This document shows, in pieces, positions 25,815 through 32,453 of a DNA stretch of 32,453 nt. Numbering within the stretch: position 1 is the stretch's first letter; every line of letters begins with the position of its first letter. Both the position numbers and the translations under genes were made by a program. Under the pieces are notes generated by a model. The model was not told where the DNA came from. It ran no database searches and was given only the letters and a program-made list of their open reading frames with translations. Source of the DNA: Deltaproteobacteria bacterium (GTDB lineage Bacteria > Desulfobacterota > GWC2-55-46 > DRQE01); NCBI GenBank assembly GCA_015492495.1, contig WGEY01000096.1, forward strand, positions 1 to 32,453, written 5' to 3'.

Positions 25815-25901
25815 AGCCAGCCCGGGACGGTTTTACGCCTCGAATGCCCTCCCGTAACAGGTACGCTCGCGGGCCGTTGCGGGATGGTCCGGCCCTGTGC
25901 T

Positions 25902-26216
25902 TCATCCCCGGGTCTCTTCTATGATCGAATCGTCGGGTGTGATGATGAAGGTTGCGGTCAGCGGCAACGCGACCCTCCAGCTCTTTTCGAAGAGCGCCAC
26001 ATGGACCTCGAGGTTACCGCCCGGCTCGTCCACCCAGGCGGACTCGACCTCTACGTCGTAGCCCACGTCGTCGTTCTTGCCACCCACCTCGTAGGACAGG
26101 ATGTTCGAAGCCCCCATGAATGTGGAAAGCTTTGAATGGGGCATATCCTTTATCTTTTTCAATTCCTCTTCAAGCACCTCTTCGGCATCGGGATTGTCCA
26201 GCCTTTCTATCTCCAT
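25902..26216 (-). CDS. Hypothetical protein, 104 aa, downstream of rsmB
   Basis: I do not recognise this protein. It starts at ATG 26216 with GGAGG 7 nt upstream, 56 bp after the rsmB stop on the same strand, so it is probably co-transcribed with rsmB. It is acidic, with an N-terminal charged helix (residues 1-25), then beta-type segments (YDVEVESAWVDE, LEVHVALFEKSWRVALP, TATFIITP). There is no signal peptide and no cysteine. The reading frame and ribosome binding site support a real gene. No function can be assigned. Confidence 0.75.
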   Translation of the reverse strand: MEIERLDNPDAEEVLEEELKKIKDMPHSKLSTFMGASNILSYEVGGKNDDVGYDVEVESAWVDEPGGNLEVHVALFEKSWRVALPLTATFIITPDDSIIEETRG

Positions 26217-26272
26217 CCGTCAACCTCCACAACTTCTTTTTTCGGGTATTTTAACACACCGCAGAGCGCAGT

Positions 26273-27697
26273 TCACCCCCTTTTCATCCTCACCGCGAAG
26301 AACCCGTCGAGTCCGTGCAGGTGTGGGTACGACCTGAAGTAACCGTTCCCGTCGACAAGGGCCCTGCACTCCGGCGGAATATACATTGAAGCGTCTTCGA
26401 CGTGAAACTCCCCGTGTCCCTTGAGGAACCACTCCACCACCTCGTCGGTCTCCTCGGGCTCGAAGGTGCATACCGAGTAGACAAGCCTTCCGCCTGTACG
26501 TACGTACTTCGAAAGGTTGTCAAGCAACCTCTTCTGGGTCGACGAGAGCCCTTCGAGGTCCCCCTCCTTCCTCCTCAGCTTTATCTCCGGCGTCCTTCTT
26601 ATGACCCCGAGCCCCGAACAGGGTGCGTCCACCAGCACCGCGTCGAAGCCCTCCCCCGGCACTGTGCCCTGCCTTAGCTCCGCCGGCAGGCCTGAGAGCG
26701 CGGGCTGCAGCGCAAGGCCTGCGGCGTCGGCCTGGAACGTCCGGATTATATCCACGCCGAACCTCTTCGCCAGCTTATCGACGAGCCTCAACCTCGATGC
26801 GTGTTTGTCCATCGCGTACACGACACCGCGGTTCTCCATTATCTGCGCGATATGTATGCTCTTTCCCCCGGGCGCGGCACAGGCGTCGAGCACCGACTCG
26901 CCGGGCTCGGGGGAAAGCAGCAACGGCACAAGCTGGGAGGCCTCATCCTGTATGTAAAAGCGGCGGTCCTTCGTACCAAGCCTCCCCCTCTGCCCCACTG
27001 TTATCTCGATGCCCGCCGGTGAATACCTGGTCTTTTCGGACTCTATACCCTCTGCCTCCAGCTCCTTCAGGAGCTCGTCCCTCGTAAGGGCCAGCGTGTT
27101 GGTCCTTATCGTCACGGGCGGAACCCTAAGGTTGGCCTGGCAAAGCTCAATGGCCTCCTTTATGCCGTATCTCCTTATCCACCTCTCCACGAGCCACTGG
27201 GGGTGAGAGAAGACCACGGATACATACCTTACCGGCTCTCTCTTGAGCAGCGGGAACGAGATGGCGCTCCTTGCCGAATCCACCATCCTCAGGACAGCGT
27301 TCACGAAGCCCGCCTTCCTGAACCCCCCGGGTTTTACAAGCTCCACCGTCTCCGAGACCGCGGCCTGGGGCGGTATCCTCGTAAGAAACAGGAGCTGGTA
27401 GACACCCATCCTGAGGGCGCACAGCACCCTGTGCTCGAGTTTTTTCGTCTTTATCTTTGAAAAGCAGTCTATTATCCAGTCTATCTTTATCTGCCACCTG
27501 AGAACTCCGTAGACGAGCTCGGTCGCAAGCGCCCTGTCGGCCTCACCGAGGCCCTTAAGCTCACGGTCGAGCAGTATGTCGGCGTAGGCGCCGCCCGCCT
27601 CCACGCGGGTGAGTATCTCAAGTGCAACCCCTCTTGCGCTCCTGACCGTCGGATTCTTCGTCAACTTCCATGCACCCCGCTCAAAAAGAAGGTTCAC
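26273..27697 (-). CDS. rsmB: 16S rRNA (cytosine-967-C5)-methyltransferase
   Basis: It methylates C967 of 16S rRNA with SAM. From GTG 27697 the protein has 474 residues. A NusB-like N-terminal RNA-binding domain (about 18-150) is followed by the methyltransferase domain with LDACAAPGGK (270-279), catalytic cysteine C360 in VDAPCSGLG and C410 in SVCTFEPEE. The frame stays open to an ATG at 27850, but that codon lies upstream of the predicted promoter (27763-27790). TTG 27664 (463 aa) is an alternative start; neither has a strong ribosome binding site. It reads divergently from the rseC-family gene. Confidence 0.92.
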   Translation of the reverse strand: MNLLFERGAWKLTKNPTVRSARGVALEILTRVEAGGAYADILLDRELKGLGEADRALATELVYGVLRWQIKIDWIIDCFSKIKTKKLEHRVLCALRMGVYQLLFLTRIPPQAAVSETVELVKPGGFRKAGFVNAVLRMVDSARSAISFPLLKREPVRYVSVVFSHPQWLVERWIRRYGIKEAIELCQANLRVPPVTIRTNTLALTRDELLKELEAEGIESEKTRYSPAGIEITVGQRGRLGTKDRRFYIQDEASQLVPLLLSPEPGESVLDACAAPGGKSIHIAQIMENRGVVYAMDKHASRLRLVDKLAKRFGVDIIRTFQADAAGLALQPALSGLPAELRQGTVPGEGFDAVLVDAPCSGLGVIRRTPEIKLRRKEGDLEGLSSTQKRLLDNLSKYVRTGGRLVYSVCTFEPEETDEVVEWFLKGHGEFHVEDASMYIPPECRALVDGNGYFRSYPHLHGLDGFFAVRMKRG

Positions 27698-27762
27698 GCT
27701 GCATTCCCGGCGTCCGCGAAGCAGGCTCGGGTGTATCCCGAAACAGCGAAACGCCAGAGTAC

Positions 27763-27790
27763 AGTTTACCATGGACGCAGCCGCTGTCAA
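27763..27790 (-). promoter_or_regulatory. Predicted promoter of rsmB
   Basis: On the minus strand, TTGACA (27785-27790), a 16-bp spacer and TAAACT (27763-27768). Transcription would start near 27757, which excludes the upstream ATG at 27850 as the rsmB start. Confidence 0.45.
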
Positions 27791-27867
27791 ACACACAACC
27801 GGCAGGCAAGTGCGTACAGGCAAGGCCCTCTTCGTGCCGCCCGGGTGCAAAGGCGAGCCGGGCTTCC

Positions 27868-27897
27868 TTGCAAAGCCCAGCGCTTCTCTGATACTAT
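27868..27897 (+). promoter_or_regulatory. Predicted promoter of the rseC-family gene, implying a leaderless mRNA
   Basis: TTGCAA (27868-27873), an 18-bp spacer and TACTAT (27892-27897). Transcription would start at or next to the A of the ATG at 27904. No ribosome binding site precedes that ATG, as expected for a leaderless message. Confidence 0.4.
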
Positions 27898-27905
27898 GTA
27901 TACAT
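27896..27905. promoter_or_regulatory. Palindrome ATGTATACAT at the rseC-family start
   Basis: A perfect 10-bp palindrome overlaps the end of the predicted -10 and the start codon. It shares ATGTATAC with the dyad over the mdh promoter (read on the minus strand), so the same regulator may act at both places. Confidence 0.35.
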
Positions 27906-28335
27906 GATAGAAGAACGTGGAAAAGTGATAGAGGTCAAGGACGATACGGCACTCATAAGGGCCGCAAAGACGGGGGCCTGCGAAAAGTGCGTATCCAAGA
28001 AGGTCTGCAAGGGCATCACCGATACGGAGATGCTCATAGAGGCTCTGAACCCGGTGGGCGCTTCGGTGGGAGATGAGGTGATATTCACGGTGGGGGCATC
28101 CACGGTCCTGAAGGCCGGGGTCACGATGTACCTTCTGCCGCTACTGGCCTTCATAGCCGGTGTCGTGGCCGGCCAGGTGGCCGGGGGTTCGATACTGCCC
28201 GGCTGGGATGCCGACCTCCTCTCGGCCGTACTGGGCTTTGCCTTTCTTGTCTTCACCTACGCCGGGCTCTATGCCTGCAGCAGGATAACGGAACGGAAAA
28301 GGTCATACATGCCGACCATCATCAGGGTCGTCTGA
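27904..28335 (+). CDS. RseC/MucC (SoxR-reducing system) family membrane protein
   Basis: This family includes RseC, which acts in envelope-stress and redox signalling, and relatives that help electron-transfer complexes. The 143-residue protein has an N-terminal beta domain ([18 protein letters not shown]) and a cysteine cluster C26-x2-C29-x5-C35 ([10 protein letters not shown]). Two transmembrane helices follow (about 75-95 and 107-127), with a basic tail. The cysteines could bind an Fe-S cluster, as proposed for the family. The start has no ribosome binding site and lies about 7 nt after a predicted -10. smpB follows about 100 bp downstream. Confidence 0.85.
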   Translation: MIEERGKVIEVKDDTALIRAAKTGACEKCVSKKVCKGITDTEMLIEALNPVGASVGDEVIFTVGASTVLKAGVTMYLLPLLAFIAGVVAGQVAGGSILPGWDADLLSAVLGFAFLVFTYAGLYACSRITERKRSYMPTIIRVV

Positions 28336-28436
28336 TCCCGGTATGCAAAAGGCGGGCGTACGTGGCTTCAACTGCGCCCGCCCTTGTTTCCGTAACCAGG
28401 GTCGACTACGCGTACAGGCGAACCAGGGAGAGGGCT

Positions 28437-28889
28437 TTGCCGATCAAGACAGTCTGCAGAAACAAGAAGGCTTACCATGACTACTTCATCGACGAGACCT
28501 TCGAGGCCGGTATATGCCTCGAAGGGGCCGAGGTGAAGTCGTTGAGGCTCGGCCGCGCAAACCTAAAGGACAGTTACGCCAGGATCAAGGACGGGGAGGT
28601 CTTTCTCTTCAACGCGCACATAAGCCCTTACGCGCAGGCCGACAGATCGAGCATGCCCGAGCCGGACAGGACCCGCAAGCTCCTCCTCCACAAGAGGGAG
28701 ATAAAAAAGCTCATCGGCAAGACCCGCGAGAAGGGCTTCACGCTTGTACCCACGAAGATATACTTCAAGGACGGGAAGGCTAAGGTCGAGATAGCGCTTG
28801 CAAGGGGCAAGAAGCTCTACGACAAGCGCGAGGCCATGAAGAAAAAGACCATCGAAAGGGAGATGGACAAGGCCTTCAAGAGACGGTGA
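28437..28889 (+). CDS. smpB: SsrA-binding protein, trans-translation factor
   Basis: It binds tmRNA and delivers it to stalled ribosomes. The start is placed at TTG 28437, preceded by GGGAGAGG. The product has 150 residues, normal for SmpB, and begins with the family pattern [18 protein letters not shown]. Further motifs are [36 protein letters not shown] and the basic C-terminal tail starting [17 protein letters not shown] at 28362 in the same frame would add 25 residues unlike the family. No tmRNA gene was found beside it. Confidence 0.95.
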   Translation: MPIKTVCRNKKAYHDYFIDETFEAGICLEGAEVKSLRLGRANLKDSYARIKDGEVFLFNAHISPYAQADRSSMPEPDRTRKLLLHKREIKKLIGKTREKGFTLVPTKIYFKDGKAKVEIALARGKKLYDKREAMKKKTIEREMDKAFKRR

Positions 28890-29036
28890 CGCACCGCCCT
28901 GGGGAGGGGCCGACGGGCAGGGCTTAGGTCCGGGATACAATTCGATCCGACGGTGTCATTCCACCTGCATGCCCCCCTTAACCGTCCCCGACAACAAAAA
29001 TCTGATCATCGCTTCTTCCCGAGTATCGGCTCCACC

Positions 29037-32000
29037 TCATGAAATAAAATCGATTGCAACCAGTTTGAGTAGCTGGGGGTTATATGGCTGAATACCTTTA
29101 CGCTCCACGGCAATCTTGCCTTCCAAAAACTCCGATATGTCTTTCAAGAGTCGCTTCCAGTCCTTATGAATATTCTTGTAGTTCCGCCACACAGCCCTCA
29201 GCTGCTGAAGCCTCTTCTTGGTTAGACCAACCGAAAGGAGTCTTTCTTTTATCACCTCCCACTTTTCTTCGAGCTCTTTGTCTTCAGGAAAATCCAGAAG
29301 ATATTCATCCATCCTCAAATCCATCTCTCTGATGATGCTTGATACAAACTTCTTGCTTCTGTCACGGGTCAACTCGCTGAGCGTCGGGTCAACCGCTTCA
29401 CGTTGTTCCACCTCTTTATAAGTTGCCTCTACGTCACTGACAACTTCGGCATTTACATCATAGACCTTTTCAAAAAAATCTGGTATCACCCTCGTTTCCT
29501 CCGGTGGGCAGGAAATATAATCGAGTATCTTTGTCTTGTTCTTGATTACCTCACCTGTTGTAAGATCATGCAGATACCAGAAATGAAAATCATCACCGTA
29601 TTTATAGTAAAAGAATATGCCTTTTGTGCCCTTCTTAAGACCGCTATGGATACCAAACGGTATGGATTCCATCTCTTCCGCTGTCTTAGCCTTGAGGTAA
29701 TCCATTAATGGCTGATAGAACTTCTCACCGCCTCCGAAAACATCCCTCTCCAACTCATCGAGGACAGTCTCATCGCGCTCTCTTATCCTTCTTATGATTC
29801 CGAATACCTTAGGGTTTACCTCTTCTCCAAGAACGGTTGCGTCAAGCCCGACGGAGCTGTCTATGTTACGGATTTTATTCTGCAGAACTTCCACAAGGCG
29901 CAGCAGATCTTCCAGCTCCTCCTCGGGGAAGAAGTTATATACATGGATTTCCTTGAATGGAGAGCCTATCCTGTCTATCCTTCCTGCCCTCTGGATCATT
30001 CTGGTCGGATTCCAGTGCAGGTCATAGTTGATAAGATACCTGGCTTGCTGAAGGTTCATGCCTTCGGAGAGGACATCGGTACTCATCAGAATATCTATCT
30101 TTCCTCTCATGAAGCTGCTCACTACTTCGGAGCGCTTCCTCGCCGAGGTTATCCTCCCGGATATTTTTTCTATTCTAATCCTGGAAAATCGAGGGTCTTC
30201 TGATATGTTCCGGTAAATATAGTCCAATGTATCCGCATAATACGTGAAGATGACGATCTGTCCTTTTTGGCTCAGCTCCAGAAGCCTTTTTTTCAGTTCC
30301 TTCAGCTTTGCGTCAGCCTCTGCATCGATCGCACCTACTTTGTCTCTCATAGTTTTAAAGGTTGTTATATCCTTTTCGATATCTCCGACGAGTTCCTCTT
30401 TCCTGAAGTCCTCGATATTGATATCTTCCAGCTCCTCCAGGTACTCCTCGCCGGTCTCCTCATCAAGGTTTGAGACATACTTGTAGTAAGTCCGTTTTGT
30501 GAGAAGCTTGCCTTTGTCAAGATAGTTTTTTAACCTCTCAAGAAATCGTACATGATTGGCCACGCTCTTTCTGAATGCTTCGACACTGCTTTCAAGCCTC
30601 TTTAAAAGAATGGTTCTGAAGATGCCGTCCAGGGCCACCATCCTTCCAAGGGCCATCTCTTCGCCCGGTGAGAGTTTATCTACCTTTTTATATTCGAGGA
30701 TTCTGTAGTAGGCCATGGTCAGCTTTTCACTTATCGTTCGGGATATCTCGCCGTAAAGCCCCTGATACGCCTCATCAAGCTGATAATCAAAATTTTCAAG
30801 AAGTCGCTCAGGAAAGATAATCTTTTTTCCGTTTATCTCCGCATCAGGGTAGTTCTGCTTGATGTAGTCCCTTGTTCTTCTTATGGATATCTCATTCATG
30901 AGATCATTTAAGAGCATAGGGTCACCTTCCCTGTCGATCTCTTTGAAAAACCCGAAGAGATCTGAAATTCCCTCCCTGAGAAATGCCTTCTGGTCATTGA
31001 GTACAAGGAGCATCACCTGCCAGTAGAGATCCCATATGGTGTTGTTTATCGGCGTGGCCGTGAGAAAAAGGATGTAGGGCCTTCCACCGCCTTTCGATAC
31101 GTGATCCATTATCAGGGTAAAGAAGTTTTCCCACCTGTTTGAGAGGGGGTTCCTGAAGTTGTGGCTCTCATCTACGACAATCAAAGAGACCTCTTCAAGC
31201 CCCCCGCCGACGGCCTGTTTCGCCTTCTTTAGAAAATCACTCGATGCGAGCTCCTCCTGTGAAAGGATGCTCTCGGCAAGGATAAGGTCCTTTACCTCTT
31301 CCCTCCACATCTCCCTCAACTGGGCGGGACAGACAACGAGGAACCTCCTCCTCTTGTAAAAGCCGAACTCCTCGATAACCCTTTTGGCAATCCAGGTCTT
31401 GCCCAGGCCAACGGAGTCGGCCACCATGCATGCCTTGTATTTCTTGAGACGGCTGAATATCCTCCTTACAGCATCCTCCTGGAACTCCGCGAGGTTGACT
31501 TTTGAGGATGGGCGCAGTTCTTCCTCTTTTTTGGCTTCCCCGTCAGATAGAATGTCTTCTTTCTGCAGTTCATAAAGGGATTTTATGTAGACCTCAAAGG
31601 GGCTGTATTCCCTGGTCCCGAAACGTGAGGCCTCAAGCAGCCTGATGAGTTCTGGCTTGAAGTCCACGGCCTCGCTCCAGAACTTATCAAACCACTTCGT
31701 CCTTACATATTGAGCTTCGCCTTCGAGTGAAACAGAGTTCAGCTCTGTATTATGGGTTAGTCCCGAAGGTGTAAAGTTCGACGACCCCACGACCACAAGC
31801 TCGTCGAAGATATACGCCTTGCCATGGAGGAACTCCTTGTCATAAAGCCTTACCTCTACGTTTTTTCTGTTCAGGAATCCAATAAACTCCCTGACAAGGC
31901 TTTCCTTCTCCCTGGAGAGGTCAAACCTCTCGACCTCCTCCTTTATTATCTTCAGGAGAACGTCTCCAAGGGTGGTCTCGCTCTTTATCTCCGGCGCCCT

Positions 32001-32180
32001 CCCAAGAAGCAGGCGGAAACCCTTTACCCCCTGAATATTGTCCTTTAAAAAGGCGTAGGCCTGGATGTTGAAGAAGGCGGTGGCGATGTCGAATCGGGTA
32101 TCGGGGACCTCCTCAAGAACACTTTTAAGGAAGGCCGAGAGTTTTACATCGCTGTTGTCTATGATTTTTCTGGGGATCAC
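29037..32180 (-). CDS. PLD-family nuclease fused to SNF2-type superfamily II helicase, probable defence or DNA-processing enzyme
   Basis: This 1047-residue protein starts with GTG at 32180 (GAGG about 8 nt upstream). The N-terminal phospholipase-D-like domain has one complete HKD motif: H119, K121 and D126, then GSSN (132-135). PLD nucleases with a single HKD normally dimerise. A two-lobed helicase follows: FQEDAV (233-238), Walker A DSVGLGKT (255-262), DESH (337-340), LTATPINN (373-380), then STDVLSEGMNLQ and QRAGRIDRIGS in the second lobe. Charged helices make up the last ~250 residues. The gene is visibly more AT-rich than its neighbours (sampled lines near 42% versus near 57% GC), which suggests horizontal gain. 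PLD and SNF2 proteins are separate partners in DISARM and Dpd systems. Confidence 0.9.
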   Translation of the reverse strand: MIPRKIIDNSDVKLSAFLKSVLEEVPDTRFDIATAFFNIQAYAFLKDNIQGVKGFRLLLGRAPEIKSETTLGDVLLKIIKEEVERFDLSREKESLVREFIGFLNRKNVEVRLYDKEFLHGKAYIFDELVVVGSSNFTPSGLTHNTELNSVSLEGEAQYVRTKWFDKFWSEAVDFKPELIRLLEASRFGTREYSPFEVYIKSLYELQKEDILSDGEAKKEEELRPSSKVNLAEFQEDAVRRIFSRLKKYKACMVADSVGLGKTWIAKRVIEEFGFYKRRRFLVVCPAQLREMWREEVKDLILAESILSQEELASSDFLKKAKQAVGGGLEEVSLIVVDESHNFRNPLSNRWENFFTLIMDHVSKGGGRPYILFLTATPINNTIWDLYWQVMLLVLNDQKAFLREGISDLFGFFKEIDREGDPMLLNDLMNEISIRRTRDYIKQNYPDAEINGKKIIFPERLLENFDYQLDEAYQGLYGEISRTISEKLTMAYYRILEYKKVDKLSPGEEMALGRMVALDGIFRTILLKRLESSVEAFRKSVANHVRFLERLKNYLDKGKLLTKRTYYKYVSNLDEETGEEYLEELEDINIEDFRKEELVGDIEKDITTFKTMRDKVGAIDAEADAKLKELKKRLLELSQKGQIVIFTYYADTLDYIYRNISEDPRFSRIRIEKISGRITSARKRSEVVSSFMRGKIDILMSTDVLSEGMNLQQARYLINYDLHWNPTRMIQRAGRIDRIGSPFKEIHVYNFFPEEELEDLLRLVEVLQNKIRNIDSSVGLDATVLGEEVNPKVFGIIRRIRERDETVLDELERDVFGGGEKFYQPLMDYLKAKTAEEMESIPFGIHSGLKKGTKGIFFYYKYGDDFHFWYLHDLTTGEVIKNKTKILDYISCPPEETRVIPDFFEKVYDVNAEVVSDVEATYKEVEQREAVDPTLSELTRDRSKKFVSSIIREMDLRMDEYLLDFPEDKELEEKWEVIKERLLSVGLTKKRLQQLRAVWRNYKNIHKDWKRLLKDISEFLEGKIAVERKGIQPYNPQLLKLVAIDFIS

Positions 32181-32193
32181 TATTAAACCTCAA

Positions 32194-32244
32194 TCAATCT
32201 TTTCCGGCACATAACCTTCCTGATCTACACGCTCTCTTGGCCAT
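32194..32244 (-). CDS. Candidate 16-codon ORF just upstream of the helicase
   Basis: ATG at 32244 has an ideal AGGAGG 7 nt upstream (32252-32257 on the plus strand) and ends 13 bp before the helicase GTG. The product would be MAKRACRSGRLCAGKD. A one-base shift after the fourth codon gives a more protein-like reading (RVDQEGYVPEKID) that ends at nearly the same place. It may therefore be the remnant of a small gene or a sequencing slip. It could also be a translational leader. Confidence 0.3.
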   Translation of the reverse strand: MAKRACRSGRLCAGKD

Positions 32245-32267
32245 AAGGGTACCTCCTTATAGTTGGT

Positions 32268-32453
32268 ATGATGAACCGCTATAAATGGTACCTTGACTCA
32301 CAGTTCTCGCAGGAACTAGAGGGCTGGCTGCAGTTGAAGGAGTCGCCCGCCGAGTGGCATTTCGAACGCGTTAAGCTACATCACGGTCCCACGCGAATCT
32401 GAGTACTACTACGCGACTGCGGTGCGAAGAATCTACGCCATTAACATGTTCGA
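32268..32453 (+). pseudogene. Possible frameshifted or partial gene at the right edge
   Basis: From ATG 32268 a frame runs 44 codons (MMNRYKWYLDSQFSQELEGW...) to TGA at 32400-32402. In another frame the sequence stays open from 32338 to the window end, with the plausible protein stretch VPRESEYYYATAVRRIYAIN. A single frameshift between about 32340 and 32383 would join them. There is no ribosome binding site, and I recognise neither part. It could be chance, a broken gene, or lower-quality sequence near a contig end. Confidence 0.2.

Noticed and set aside
25815-25901. Bidirectional terminator between the convergent rod-like and 104-aa genes
   Set aside because: Only imperfect GC inverted repeats and no T-run on either strand.
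28890-29036. tmRNA or tRNA gene after smpB
   Set aside because: An ATTCGATCC stretch looks T-loop-like, but no acceptor stem, CCA end or tag ORF can be built in the available length.

Overview
The window is about 32 kb of GC-rich (high 50s % GC by eye), densely packed bacterial chromosome. Three things suggest an anaerobic Gram-negative bacterium of the Desulfobacterota/'Deltaproteobacteria' or a neighbouring phylum: an HdrCBA-MvhD redox module, a corrinoid-protein activator without its own ferredoxin domain, and a MlaEFD-type lipid transporter whose MCE subunit carries a beta-barrel-like tail. The genus cannot be named from sequence alone. Ile codons favour ATA and Arg codons favour AGG throughout, which is unusual at this GC content.

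Left arm (12-6973, all minus strand): one apparent operon, transcribed right to left from a promoter near 7107-7135. Its order is malate dehydrogenase, two-subunit class I fumarase (alpha, beta), HdrC, HdrB, HdrA, an MvhD-like protein and an unrecognised 151-residue protein. It couples the oxaloacetate-malate-fumarate branch to a heterodisulfide-reductase-like, potentially electron-bifurcating complex. A 15-bp inverted repeat covers the promoter -10 element. A 418-bp divergent intergenic region (6974-7391) separates this operon from the next. It also holds a forward promoter and a 35-codon leader ORF whose stop codon overlaps the next gene's ribosome binding site.

Centre (7392-25273, all plus strand): serine synthesis (class V aminotransferase, serA); hisZ-purA; an Fo-only ATP synthase cluster (atpZ, atpI, atpB, atpE) closed by a strong terminator; rpoH behind a near-perfect sigma-70 promoter; alr with mlaE-mlaF-mlaD; a RACo-like ASKHA activator; purH-purD-purE; and the tRNA t6A gene tsaC. 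The c subunit keeps the main side-chain ligands of Na+-binding c rings.

Right arm (25274-32453): an orphan flagellar-rod-like protein; a minus-strand pair (rsmB and a 104-residue unknown); a RseC/MucC-family membrane protein that may be leaderless; smpB; and a 1047-residue PLD nuclease-SNF2 helicase fusion. The helicase gene is clearly more AT-rich than its neighbours and looks acquired, probably for defence or DNA processing. The last ~200 bases hold what may be a broken or partial gene. I saw no rRNA, tRNA, tmRNA, CRISPR array, insertion sequence or origin.
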